Source of the DNA: Gammaproteobacteria bacterium
Lineage (GTDB): Bacteria; Pseudomonadota; Gammaproteobacteria; Pseudomonadales; Pseudohongiellaceae
Assembly: GCA_029246545.1 (NCBI GenBank)
Contig: JAQWMX010000002.1
Coordinates: 62,001 to 126,000 of the forward strand
Direction: 5' to 3'
Length of the DNA stretch: 64,000 nt
Shown here: positions 18,053 to 28,180 of the stretch, piece after piece
Layout: each line of letters opens with the position of its first letter
How positions within the stretch are numbered: position 1 is the first letter of the stretch
The notes under the pieces: model-generated
Databases searched by the model: none
Told to the model about the DNA's origin: nothing
Seen by the model: only the letters and a program-made list of their open reading frames with translations
Made by a program: the position numbers and the translations under genes

Positions 18053-19462
18053 ATGGCAAATATACTAATTGTAGAAAATGACCAAGAAAATCTTGGAAAC
18101 CTTTCTGAAATTTTGAAATCGGCCGGGTTTCAATTTCAATCATGCTCATCTGTTGGTGAAGCACTTAAAAGTAATTTAGGTCAGTTTGATGCTGTTATCT
18201 GTAATCTGCGTTTACCTGATTCTCCCGGGACCAATCTAATTAAACATTCTTCAATTCCAGTTTTAATCAGTAGCAATTTAGCAAGTTTACGATCTGCCAT
18301 TGATACTTCTAAAAACGGAGCAATGGATTACCTTTCCATACCCTATGAAAATGAAGAAGTTTTGACCAATCTAGAAGCAGTCATGTCAAATACGGGTAGC
18401 GACAAAAGCAAGCAAACATCAAAACCTAATGAAGAACCTGTTCCTGGTATGGTTGGTAGCTGCCCATCAATGAAGGAATTATTTAGGCGAATTCGTAAAG
18501 TCGCATTAACAAACTCATCAGTATTAATTCAAGGTGAGTCTGGTACCGGCAAGGAGCTGGTTGCAAAAGCATTACATGAAGCTAGCTCTCGCAAAGACTC
18601 AAACCTTATTTCAATTAATTGCGCTGCTATTCCAGAGAATTTGATTGAGTCTGAATTGTTTGGACATGAAAAGGGATCATTTACTGGTGCTACCTCTGCA
18701 CGTACTGGGTTAGTAGAGGCAGCCAATAATGGCACTTTGTTTCTTGATGAAATTGGCGAATTGCCACTTGAAGCACAAGCAAGGCTTTTACGTGTCTTGC
18801 AAGAACATGAGATCAGAAAAGTTGGCTCTGTTCAGTCAACTAAAGTTGATGTGCGTTTAATAGCCGCTACTCACCGAGATTTAAAACAATTTGTTCTAGA
18901 AGGCCGTTTTCGAGAAGATTTATTTTATCGAATTAATGTCATGCCACTGCAGATACCACCGCTGAGAGAACGCGATACAGATATATTAGAATTAGCTGAC
19001 AAAAAGTTGAATCTAATCTGTAGTCGTTTAGGTAGAGAAGCTATGTATTTCAGCACCGACTCTATTCAAGCGATCACCATATACCCTTGGCCTGGAAATG
19101 TACGAGAATTAGAAAATGCAATTGAACGTGCAGTAATTCTTACTGAGGGCACTCAAATACCAATTGACTTACTAGGTATTGACGTTGAACTTGTTGAAAT
19201 TGATTCATTAAAGATAAATCAAATCCAGCAGAACAGAAATAATGTCATCCAGCTGATGGAAAACGAAAGCACTAATACTGAAGAAAAAGATGGTGACCCA
19301 GCTGAAGACTTATCTCTCGAAGATTATTTCCAGCGCTTTGTTCTTGATCATCAGGACTCAATGAACGAGACACAATTAGCCAAGAAACTTGGTATTAGTC
19401 GAAAATGCCTCTGGGAAAGACGCCAACGTTTTAGTATTCCTAGACAAAAGAAAACTACCTGA
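18053..19462 (+). CDS. cbrB: CbrB-type sigma-54 activator with degenerate receiver
   Basis: 469 residues: receiver (1-120), AAA+ sigma-54 interaction domain (about 135-370), Fis-type HTH at the C terminus (QLAKKLGISRKCLWERRQR). Walker A GESGTGKE and the GSFTGA loop that contacts sigma-54 are intact, so it should remodel RpoN holoenzyme. The receiver has Asn51 where the phosphorylated Asp should be (VICNLRLPD), Ile96 in place of the conserved Lys, and Asn9 in the acidic pocket. Position after dksA-gluQ and before pcnB, and the SLEDYFQ/HQD linker, match Pseudomonas CbrB. The partner kinase gene cbrA is absent; 207 non-coding bases precede this gene. Confidence 0.9.
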   Translation: MANILIVENDQENLGNLSEILKSAGFQFQSCSSVGEALKSNLGQFDAVICNLRLPDSPGTNLIKHSSIPVLISSNLASLRSAIDTSKNGAMDYLSIPYENEEVLTNLEAVMSNTGSDKSKQTSKPNEEPVPGMVGSCPSMKELFRRIRKVALTNSSVLIQGESGTGKELVAKALHEASSRKDSNLISINCAAIPENLIESELFGHEKGSFTGATSARTGLVEAANNGTLFLDEIGELPLEAQARLLRVLQEHEIRKVGSVQSTKVDVRLIAATHRDLKQFVLEGRFREDLFYRINVMPLQIPPLRERDTDILELADKKLNLICSRLGREAMYFSTDSIQAITIYPWPGNVRELENAIERAVILTEGTQIPIDLLGIDVELVEIDSLKINQIQQNRNNVIQLMENESTNTEEKDGDPAEDLSLEDYFQRFVLDHQDSMNETQLAKKLGISRKCLWERRQRFSIPRQKKTT

Positions 19463-19518
19463 ACATTAATATTTATCGCTGATAGTAGCGCACTACAAAA
19501 CAAGGTCCGACATTAGTT

Positions 19519-19545
19519 TGTTACCAAACAACCCTAGCAGTTACA
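19519..19545. promoter_or_regulatory. Imperfect inverted repeat, possible CbrB binding site
   Basis: TGTTAC and GTTACA separated by 15 bp form an inverted repeat with one mismatch. It lies about 135-160 bp upstream of the predicted sRNA start, the range expected for a sigma-54 enhancer. It resembles, as far as I recall, the half-site layout described for CbrB; this was not verified. Confidence 0.35.
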
Positions 19546-19651
19546 TTATTTCACATATCTTTCACATTTTTACTGTGCTAAAAAAAATCACTTTGTAGAC
19601 AAGCTGTCACAAGCGTTTGATTTTATGATTGATTTCATATTATCTATTCAC

Positions 19652-19668
19652 TTGGCACGAATACTGTT
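19652..19668 (+). promoter_or_regulatory. Sigma-54 (-24/-12) promoter of the CrcZ-like RNA
   Basis: TTGGCACG-AATA-CTGTT: a perfect -24 block (TTGGCACG) and correct 10-bp spacing between the GG of the -24 and the GT of the -12, where consensus has GC. It lies 190 bp after the CbrB-like gene, in the right orientation for the RNA at about 19679. rpoN lies at the left end of the window. Confidence 0.75.
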
Positions 19669-19678
19669 CTAGTATTAG

Positions 19679-19946
19679 CCATATTGTCTGTCTCTAACAA
19701 TTAAAAACTAATAACAATTAGAATACTTAGACAGTGCAATAGTTTGATCCAGGCTCACAGCGTCAAGCTGTACCCTAGCTAAAAATCAGCACAGCAAGGG
19801 GGGAAGCATGAGGTCAATTTAAGGGGCGAGAGTACCCTGACAAAGGTAACAATTTGTTTCCGAATGTTGCTACAGGGATGTCATACAATAATAATAAAAA
19901 ATAAGGTTTACCAAGCCGATAAGACTAAAATCTTATCGGCTTTTTT
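19679..19946 (+). ncRNA. crcZ: CrcZ-like Hfq/Crc-sequestering small RNA candidate
   Basis: A ~268-nt non-coding transcript is predicted from the sigma-54 promoter to the terminator at 19913-19946. CA motifs are seen: AACAATTAA at 19696-19704, an exact AAYAAYAA at 19710-19717, AACAAT at 19848-19853 and AATAATAA at 19887-19894. The first two sit in the loop of a hairpin whose arms are 19683-19693 and 19729-19740. Position between cbrB and pcnB is that of Pseudomonas crcZ, whose RNA titrates Hfq/Crc to relieve carbon catabolite repression. No reading frame with an RBS fits. Homology is argued from position and motifs, not alignment. Confidence 0.72.
19913..19946 (+). terminator. Intrinsic terminator of the CrcZ-like RNA
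   Basis: A perfect 12-bp stem (AAGCCGATAAGA / TCTTATCGGCTT) with a 6-nt loop, then T6ATTT. It lies 53 bp before the pcnB start and far from any upstream coding end, which marks the end of an independent transcript. Confidence 0.92.
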
Positions 19947-19998
19947 ATTTGCTGCACACTTGTGTAGAATGACGGCTTTAGCTTATTAGCATTTAACT

Positions 19999-21360
19999 TT
20001 GACCAAGCATTCGAAACAAATAAAGCAGCCCTCCACTGAACCTATCGTCATCCGTCGTGCTGATCATGGAATTTCTCGAAAAGAGATCAGTCCTTCTGCA
20101 TTAAAAGTATTGTACAAACTAAACGACGCTGGCTTCGATGCCTACATGGTTGGTGGTGGGGTACGCGACCTACTAGTAAATTTACATCCAAAAGATTTCG
20201 ATATTGCAACCAATGCTAGTCCTGAACAAGTTTCTAAAGTATTCAGAAATTCTAGAATTATTGGTAGGCGTTTCAGAATTGTGCATGTCCATTTTGGTCG
20301 TGAGATTATTGAAGTATCTACCTTTAGGGCCCAATCAAGCCAAAGTACTAAAGTCAGTGGTAATAGCTTAGCCCGAAATGTAAAACATCTCGATTCAGTA
20401 CAAAATCAAAGCGGCATGCTTCTAAGGGATAATGTCTACGGGACTATAGAAGAAGATGCGGTACGGCGTGACTTTACAGTTAATGCCCTTTATTACACTG
20501 TGCAAGGTTTTACTGTATATGATTTTTGTCATGGTATGGAAGACATTCAAAATCGGATCTTACGAATAATTGGAGACGCAGAGCAACGCTATATAGAAGA
20601 TCCTGTCAGAATTTTACGAGCTATAAGGCTGGCCAGCAAACTGAATTTTACTATTGAAGAGAAAACTGAAGCGCCTATTAAAGCATGCGCCTCTTTACTT
20701 GAATCAACCCCTCCAGCCAGGCTGTTCGATGAGTTTATGAAGCTATTCTTTAATGGTAACGGCTTATTAACATTCAATAAACTCTATATGTATCAAGTGT
20801 TTGGCGTACTTTTCCCTCCATTATCCAACATAATTTCTTTTTCAGATTCTCGAGATAGATTAATGCTTGAGGGGGCATTTCGCAGTACAGATGAACGCAT
20901 ATTAAATAAAAAGAGCGTAACACCAGCTTTTCTATTAGCTGCGATTCTATGGCCAGCAGTTAGAAGATCGTACCAACAAAAACTTTCAACAAAATTACCA
21001 CCAATGCTGGCAATGCATGACGCTGGACAAGAAATTATTGAGAATCAGCTTGCACAAATCGCCATTCCTAAACGCTTTAGCATCCCCATGCGCGAAATCT
21101 GGGAATATCAACTACGCTTAGAACGCCACAATGGTAAAAAAGCCGAATTATTAGTCACCAAGAAACGCTTTCGTGCTGCTTATGATTTTCTATTACTTCG
21201 GGAGGCTAGTGGTGAAGAAATGAAGGGACTAGGGCAATGGTGGACTAGCTATCAGACTGCCGATGCCCAACAACGCCAGACTATGCGACAATCACTACAA
21301 CAGTCCTCGCTTCCAAAACCTCGTAAACGCAAGGTAAAATCAGAAAGTTCAACTAAATAA
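19999..21360 (+). CDS. pcnB: Poly(A) polymerase I
   Basis: 453 residues, nucleotidyltransferase superfamily. The catalytic GG...DxD element is seen as MVGGGVRDLLVNLHPKDFDIA near residue 50, with the RRDFTVNALYY block further on and a basic C-terminal tail (PKPRKRKVK) typical of PcnB rather than CCA enzymes. It polyadenylates RNA 3' ends to promote decay. The start is TTG at 19999 by homology; no ATG is in frame before the conserved region. It follows the CrcZ-like RNA. folK, usually next in Pseudomonas, is absent. Confidence 0.92.
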   Translation: MTKHSKQIKQPSTEPIVIRRADHGISRKEISPSALKVLYKLNDAGFDAYMVGGGVRDLLVNLHPKDFDIATNASPEQVSKVFRNSRIIGRRFRIVHVHFGREIIEVSTFRAQSSQSTKVSGNSLARNVKHLDSVQNQSGMLLRDNVYGTIEEDAVRRDFTVNALYYTVQGFTVYDFCHGMEDIQNRILRIIGDAEQRYIEDPVRILRAIRLASKLNFTIEEKTEAPIKACASLLESTPPARLFDEFMKLFFNGNGLLTFNKLYMYQVFGVLFPPLSNIISFSDSRDRLMLEGAFRSTDERILNKKSVTPAFLLAAILWPAVRRSYQQKLSTKLPPMLAMHDAGQEIIENQLAQIAIPKRFSIPMREIWEYQLRLERHNGKKAELLVTKKRFRAAYDFLLLREASGEEMKGLGQWWTSYQTADAQQRQTMRQSLQQSSLPKPRKRKVKSESSTK

Positions 21361-21399
21361 GCTCTTCAATTAATTTGCACTAATGTATATGGTATCGAT

Positions 21400-22083
21400 G
21401 TGTCAGACAGCGTAACAAGTATTCCTCTAAGCGACCCGAACACTCCTCGATATATCGCTATTGAAGGCCCAATAGGTGTTGGTAAAACCAGTCTAGCGAA
21501 GCGACTAGCTGCTAGTTTCAATTACGACATGCTGCTGGAAAAGAGCGAAGATAATCCATTCTTGGATCGCTTCTATAAAAACCCAAAACAAAATGCTTTA
21601 TCGACTCAGCTGTTTTTTCTTTTTCAGCGCGCCCAACAACTTCAAGAACTGCGCCAGGACGATATGTTTGAACCGGTGAGAGTAGCCGACTTTTTAATGG
21701 AAAAAGATCGCATTTTTGCTCAGCAAAACCTTGATACCGATGAATTCCAATTATATGAAAATGTTTATGAACATTTAACTATAGATGCTCCGAAACCAGA
21801 CTTGGTTATTTATTTACAAGCACCAGTAGATGTATTGTATGAACGTATTCAAAACCGCGGAATAGCTTATGAGCAATCAATTGACCGAACCTACTTACTC
21901 GATTTAATAGATGCTTATACGAATTTTTTTCACTACTATGATGAAAGCAGCTTATTTGTTGTGAATAGCGCTGAAATTGACTTAGTAAACAATGACGATG
22001 ACTATTCACAACTGGTTGAGCATATACTCAGTACTCGTAAAGGTACTCGCCATTTTTTCAACCCAAAGCCAGCTCTAATATAA
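21400..22083 (+). CDS. Deoxynucleoside kinase (dNK/dGK family)
   Basis: 227 residues of the deoxyadenosine/deoxyguanosine/deoxycytidine kinase family. P-loop IEGPIGVGKTSLAKRL near residue 25, ADFLMEKDRIFA in the middle (the family D-R-like element), and a LID-type arginine stretch YERIQNRGIAYEQ. It phosphorylates deoxynucleosides in salvage; the preferred base is not predictable here. GTG start at 21400. It sits where folK-panB would adjoin, and panB follows 20 bp later. Confidence 0.82.
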   Translation: MSDSVTSIPLSDPNTPRYIAIEGPIGVGKTSLAKRLAASFNYDMLLEKSEDNPFLDRFYKNPKQNALSTQLFFLFQRAQQLQELRQDDMFEPVRVADFLMEKDRIFAQQNLDTDEFQLYENVYEHLTIDAPKPDLVIYLQAPVDVLYERIQNRGIAYEQSIDRTYLLDLIDAYTNFFHYYDESSLFVVNSAEIDLVNNDDDYSQLVEHILSTRKGTRHFFNPKPALI

Positions 22084-22103
22084 GAGTTGAACAGGAATAA
22101 ATT

Positions 22104-22898
22104 TTGACTTCGATTACGCTCCATACACTTCAGGAGATGAAACAGAAAGGCGAAAAATTTGTCTGTATTACAGCTTATGATGCCTTATTTACGCAGCTAT
22201 TTTGCGAAGCAGGCATTGAAGTGATATTAGTAGGCGACTCATTGGGTATGGTGCTACAAGGTCACGACTCCACTATTCCAGTAACCATGGAAGATATTAT
22301 TTATCACATGCAATGCGTTAAACGCGGCAATCAAGGTGCTTTATTGATTGCCGACTTACCTTTTATGTCTTACTCATCTGAAAGCCAAACCCTAGATAAT
22401 GCCGCTCGATTAATGCGAGCCGGTGCGCATGTCGTTAAATTAGAGGGAGGGGCATGGATCGCTGAGAGCACTCGCCTCCTAACCGAGCGTGGAATTCCGG
22501 TTTGTGCTCATATGGGGCTAACGCCACAATCTGTCAATCGCCTAGGTGGCTTTAGGGTTCAAGGTCGAGATCCACAACAGGCGAATACCATAATCCAAGA
22601 AGCACTTATGTTGGAAGAGTATGGTGCCAGTATGCTTCTCCTAGAATGTATCCCTAGTTCATTAGGATTAGCTATCAGCGAGAAGCTAAGCATTCCTGTC
22701 ATTGGCATTGGTGCGGGCAAAGATGTTGATGGACAGATCATGGTTATGCATGATGTTTTAGGCATTTCACCTGTCACCCCAAAATTTGTAAAAAACTTTC
22801 TTGCTAAATCTAAAGAAGGTATCCCTGGCGCTATAAAGTCTTATGTTAACGCAGTTAAAGATGGCTCTTTCCCTAGCCCTGAACAATCTTATAAATAA
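22104..22898 (+). CDS. panB: Ketopantoate hydroxymethyltransferase
   Basis: 264 residues. Conserved blocks ITAYDALF, VGDSLGMVLQGHDSTIPVT (Mg2+ and ketoisovalerate site, Asp in VGDS) and KLEGG are clear, with GIGAGKDVDGQIMVMHDVLG toward the C terminus. It makes ketopantoate, the first committed step to pantothenate. The TTG start at 22104 follows AGGAAT and aligns with the usual family N terminus. It is followed 15 bp later by panC. Confidence 0.95.
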   Translation: MTSITLHTLQEMKQKGEKFVCITAYDALFTQLFCEAGIEVILVGDSLGMVLQGHDSTIPVTMEDIIYHMQCVKRGNQGALLIADLPFMSYSSESQTLDNAARLMRAGAHVVKLEGGAWIAESTRLLTERGIPVCAHMGLTPQSVNRLGGFRVQGRDPQQANTIIQEALMLEEYGASMLLLECIPSSLGLAISEKLSIPVIGIGAGKDVDGQIMVMHDVLGISPVTPKFVKNFLAKSKEGIPGAIKSYVNAVKDGSFPSPEQSYK

Positions 22899-22913
22899 AC
22901 CAATATAAACTAC

Positions 22914-23768
22914 ATGCAAATTTTCCAGACAATTGCAGACTTAAGGCAAGCCCTTAAGCTTGTTAAAAATGATGGTCTAAGTATTGGGTTAGTGCCGACC
23001 ATGGGTAATTTACATGAAGGGCATTTATCACTGGTAAGTTCAGCCGGCAAGCAGTGTGACTTTGTCATCACTACAATTTTCGTAAACCCAACACAATTTA
23101 GCCCGAATGAAGACTTACAAAACTACCCACGTAGTTTTGATGTTGATATAAAAGCGCTTAGTTCACTTAATTGTGATGCCGTCTTCGCCCCTAAAGTCGA
23201 AGAAATATACCCCGCTGGCCCAGCACTTGACACTCTGGTCACAACACCTAGTTTAAGTAAATTACATTGCGGCGCCAGCAGGCCGGGACACTTTGATGGT
23301 GTTTGTACTGTTGTCACTAAGCTTTTTAATCTCTGCCAACCAGATAAAGCCTATTTTGGTGAAAAGGATTATCAACAACTAACAATCATTAAAAATTTAG
23401 TACAGGACTTAAATTTACCAATAGAAATTATAGGTATGCCTACTACTCGAGAAACTTCAGGATTAGCATTGAGTTCACGAAATAATTACCTTAGCTTAGA
23501 ACAAAAACAACAAGCTACAATTCTTTACCAAAGCCTCAAAAATACTGTTAAAACTCTTGAACAAGATTCAAATCCAATTTTTTCTGAATTAGAGCAGGTC
23601 GCATTAAAACTTATATCTTCTGCAGGGTTAGACCCTGATTATTTCTCTATCTGTAATGCAAAATCTCTATTGCCCGCCAAACCAGGCGATAAAGATTTAG
23701 TTTTGTTAGTTGCAGCCAATCTAGAAAATACACGATTGATTGATAATATTTCGATTAAGCTAATTTGA
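22914..23768 (+). CDS. panC: Pantoate-beta-alanine ligase
   Basis: 284 residues, the typical length. The N-terminal nucleotide-binding block [15 protein letters not shown] carries the HxGH element, with [18 protein letters not shown] and [10 protein letters not shown] downstream. It joins pantoate and beta-alanine using ATP in the cytoplasm. Beta-alanine would come from PanD, whose gene 109 bp downstream is frameshifted. ATG at 22914; co-transcribed with panB. Confidence 0.95.
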   Translation: MQIFQTIADLRQALKLVKNDGLSIGLVPTMGNLHEGHLSLVSSAGKQCDFVITTIFVNPTQFSPNEDLQNYPRSFDVDIKALSSLNCDAVFAPKVEEIYPAGPALDTLVTTPSLSKLHCGASRPGHFDGVCTVVTKLFNLCQPDKAYFGEKDYQQLTIIKNLVQDLNLPIEIIGMPTTRETSGLALSSRNNYLSLEQKQQATILYQSLKNTVKTLEQDSNPIFSELEQVALKLISSAGLDPDYFSICNAKSLLPAKPGDKDLVLLVAANLENTRLIDNISIKLI

Positions 23769-23877
23769 GCTAAAATCTCTTAATATTGACCTGTACTTGC
23801 GCGTTAATTGCGTTATAGCAATAATGACGCCCTTTTCTTTATTAATGACCGAATCCCAACCAAATGAGGAATCAATA

Positions 23878-24274
23878 TTGAACAGCACCATGTTGAAAAC
23901 AAAGTTACACCGCGCTTGCGCCACTCACTCTGAGCTTGATTATGAAGGCTCCTGCACCATAGATGGAGACCTACTGGACTTTTCTGGCATTCGTGAATAC
24001 GAACAAATCCAGATTTATAATGTTACTAATGGTAAGCGCTTCACGACTTATGCCATTCGCGCTGTGGCTGGTTCAAAAATCATTTCCGTAAATGGTGCAG
24101 CAGCCCATAAAGCGGCTGTTGGTAATCGTCTGATTATTTGCGCGTATTGCGCTTATAGCGACCAAGAATTATTGAATTATTGAATTATTGAATTATGAAC
24201 CTAGCATGGTATATCTGGACGAAACTAATACTATTACTCGTTCTAGTAATACAATACCTGTTCAAGCTGCCTAA
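23878..24274 (+). pseudogene. panD: Aspartate 1-decarboxylase, frameshifted by an 8-bp repeat
   Basis: PanD makes beta-alanine. The TTG at 23878, 7 nt after GAGGA, gives the expected N terminus, and the self-cleavage site YEGSC is intact, as is VNGAAAH. The frame stops at TGA 24181-24183 after 101 residues instead of ~126. The missing C terminus is present in the next frame (from about 24194 to TAA 24272-24274, ending IPVQAA, the usual PanD ending). The break is three copies of TTATTGAA where one copy would keep the frame. The truncated form still has the pyruvoyl site, so some activity is possible. Confidence 0.87.
24169..24192 (+). repeat. 8-bp tandem repeat (TTATTGAA x3) inside panD
   Basis: Three exact copies of TTATTGAA followed by a partial TTATGAA. 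Reduced to one copy, the panD frame reads straight through (GAA TTA TTG AAT TAT GAA CCT). Any copy number above one introduces TGA, so this could act as an on/off slippage site. Confidence 0.9.
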
Positions 24275-24325
24275 ATAACTTTCGGCTTTAATAGGACAAG
24301 CCTATCTAGCATATAGAGGAAAGTA

Positions 24326-26257
<1,932 letters not shown>

Positions 26258-26272
26258 CTATCTCGCTGTAGA

Positions 26273-26935
26273 TTAACGTGCCAGCACAATTGGCCAACTA
26301 AATTGAGTTGGTGGGGCATCAGGTGGGGTTATAGTCAATAGTAAGCTAATACCAGTTGGCAATGGATCTGTTAGAGCTACTGCATCAGCCCTAATACCCG
26401 CTGTGTAAGGACCGGTAGGACTTGAAGCTAAACCATCAACTGTAAAACTAGAGGTTCCCACCATTGAAACACCACTACCATCTATACTGAAAGTGATAGT
26501 TGTACCTCCCGGCATAGGGTTCCCACCAAGAGCATCAGCATTAGTATTATCATCAGCAACTATTAAGCCAGAGCTGTTAGTAGAAGCACCTTGTGTTAAT
26601 CCAATGACAGTTGTAGGAGCGCCAAAAGCCCAAGTAGTATCGGTCAGTCGAGCGGAATCTGTAGACATAATAATGGTATTTGTTGCAGAAATAGTAACAG
26701 TGCTTAGACCAGCACAAAGTGCACTTGCATCCACTGCTGCAAGGCATGGACCATCCCATAAGCCATTTCCACCATCTCTCACCAGATTGGTATTTGTATC
26801 GACAAAAAATTCGCCTAAATTGTATATGCCATCTTCATTTTCGTCTGTATAGGCTTCACCTAAATCATCTCCACCAGCAGTGGTTGTAAATGTGTCAGCA
26901 GCATCAAACACGAAGTTACCATTGTTTGTATCCCG
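26273..26935 (-). pseudogene. C-terminal remnant of an Ig-like surface protein
   Basis: About 220 codons open on the minus strand, with no signal peptide and no convincing start (first candidate GTG at 26911). It contains Asp/Asn-rich calcium-loop-like stretches (DENEDGIYNLGE, DTNTNLVRD) and then a beta-rich Ser/Thr-rich region like bacterial Ig-like (Big) repeats of adhesins. Upstream in frame is a TGA that lies inside a 33-bp palindrome at 26934-26966. The pattern is that of a large surface protein cut off at the palindrome. Plus-strand frames over it are shadows. Confidence 0.6.
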
Positions 26936-26966
26936 TCAGCACTAGTTGGACCAATTAGTGCTGACG
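26934..26966. repeat. 33-bp near-perfect palindrome
   Basis: Two 16-bp arms (CGTCAGCACTAGTTGG / CCAATTAGTGCTGACG) with one mismatch around a single A. There is no T-run on either side, so a classic terminator is unlikely. It sits exactly at the 5' break of the Ig-like remnant, 11 bp from the copper-chaperone stop. Confidence 0.85.
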
Positions 26967-26977
26967 ACATACAGCGA

Positions 26978-27403
26978 TTAATTTTCCAGTATTGGCACGT
27001 CTACTCTTAAAACTAAGCCATTACTAAAATTCAAGTTCATCCTGATTTGCTCTCCGGCCCTAAAAGAGCGTCTCAAGTCTGTCAACATAATATGCATTCC
27101 ACCCGGCTCTAATCTTACAGTTTCTTGAGATGGGATATATAACTCTGAAAGATGCTGCATTGTCATCATGCCATTTCCCAAGGTGCTACGATGAATCATT
27201 GCAGACTCAGCATCAATACTAGTAACACTCTCTAAATTAACACCATGATTACCCACATTACTTATTGTTATATAAACCGCAATGTTTGAAGCAGAAGGAG
27301 GCATTTCATTGCTATATGCATCACCGAGACAAATATTTAATTGACCAAATGCGCTTAAAGGTAAGAGGCAACTCATCAATATTATTACTTTAAAGAATTT
27401 CAT
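26978..27403 (-). CDS. Periplasmic copper chaperone PCu(A)C family protein
   Basis: 141 residues with an N-terminal signal peptide (hydrophobic core, then AFG-Q), so periplasmic. The Cu(I) site pattern is seen: IHRSTLGNGMMTMQH and, further on, PGGMHIMLTDL, the His/Met arrangement of the PCuAC (DUF461) family. Family members deliver copper to cytochrome oxidase CuA or CuB. No cytochrome oxidase gene is in this window. Runs with the lipoprotein upstream (21 bp apart). Confidence 0.83.
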   Translation of the reverse strand: MKFFKVIILMSCLLPLSAFGQLNICLGDAYSNEMPPSASNIAVYITISNVGNHGVNLESVTSIDAESAMIHRSTLGNGMMTMQHLSELYIPSQETVRLEPGGMHIMLTDLRRSFRAGEQIRMNLNFSNGLVLRVDVPILEN

Positions 27404-27424
27404 TATTATCTTCCAAAAAATAGA

Positions 27425-28150
27425 TTAGGCCTGTGGAATATTAATTTGAATTGCAGGTTGTGTACCCAGAGTAATGTTGCCGCGTAATCGGTACCCACCA
27501 ACAGCTTCTCTCATAATCTGATATATCCAGCGAGCTTCTGCATCACTACGTGCTGTAATTAAAAAAGTTGCATCGTAGTTTCTTACTAATTCTCCAATAC
27601 TGCCTAGTTGAGACATTATTACCAAGCTTTGAACAGCTAGCTCTTGAGGGTCAAGTGGGAAATATTCTCTACTAACACTTTGTTCTATCTCCAGCACTCG
27701 TCTTGCTTCAACAATATTTTCTTTACCAGGATTAATACTCACCGCCCTATCTAAGTAATCTTCAGCATCATCAAATTGACCAATTTCTATTGCTTGAATT
27801 GCCATCATCACATAACGATCAACAATATCTTCAACCCCTTTGAGTGCAACTTGATTATCGGGAGCAAAGCTTAAAACTTCCCTGTAGCGGTCATAAGCAT
27901 TATCACCAGCTGGCAGTAGTAGTCGATTATCATCAAAGGCTAAACTAGCTTCAAAAAGCATGTCTGCCAGAATTCGAGCACGCAGAATAGGGTCCGAAGT
28001 TTGTCTGTTTGGGATTTCAACATTCGTTCCCTCCAGATTGACAGAGTCAGAATTTTCAATTTGCTGCGACTGATTGATATCACTGGTGGCACAAGCTTGC
28101 ACAAGCAATGCCCCAACCAACAGTAAATATTTTATTAATTTAATCACCAT
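27425..28150 (-). CDS. TPR-like lipoprotein
   Basis: 241 residues with a lipobox VQAC (Cys20) after a hydrophobic signal, so a predicted lipoprotein. Residues about 70-150 hold helix pairs of tetratricopeptide type (YDRYREVLSFAPDN, FDDAEDYLDRAVSINPG). The C-terminal ~70 residues look like a separate alpha/beta domain. No specific function known. Between moeA and the copper chaperone on the same strand. Confidence 0.72.
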   Translation of the reverse strand: MVIKLIKYLLLVGALLVQACATSDINQSQQIENSDSVNLEGTNVEIPNRQTSDPILRARILADMLFEASLAFDDNRLLLPAGDNAYDRYREVLSFAPDNQVALKGVEDIVDRYVMMAIQAIEIGQFDDAEDYLDRAVSINPGKENIVEARRVLEIEQSVSREYFPLDPQELAVQSLVIMSQLGSIGELVRNYDATFLITARSDAEARWIYQIMREAVGGYRLRGNITLGTQPAIQINIPQA

Positions 28151-28180
28151 TACAGGATCATCATACTTTATTGCTTTAAA

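Noticed and set aside
17970-18080. Short frame (about 36 codons) before the cbrB-like gene
   Set aside because: Overlaps the cbrB start, has no recognisable features and is too short to replace cbrA.
26493-26852. Plus-strand frame over the Ig-like remnant
   Set aside because: Composition is a mirror of the low-complexity minus-strand coding sequence; no start signal.
26934-26966. Palindrome as an intrinsic terminator
   Set aside because: No T-run on either side and it lies at a gene break; reported as a repeat instead.
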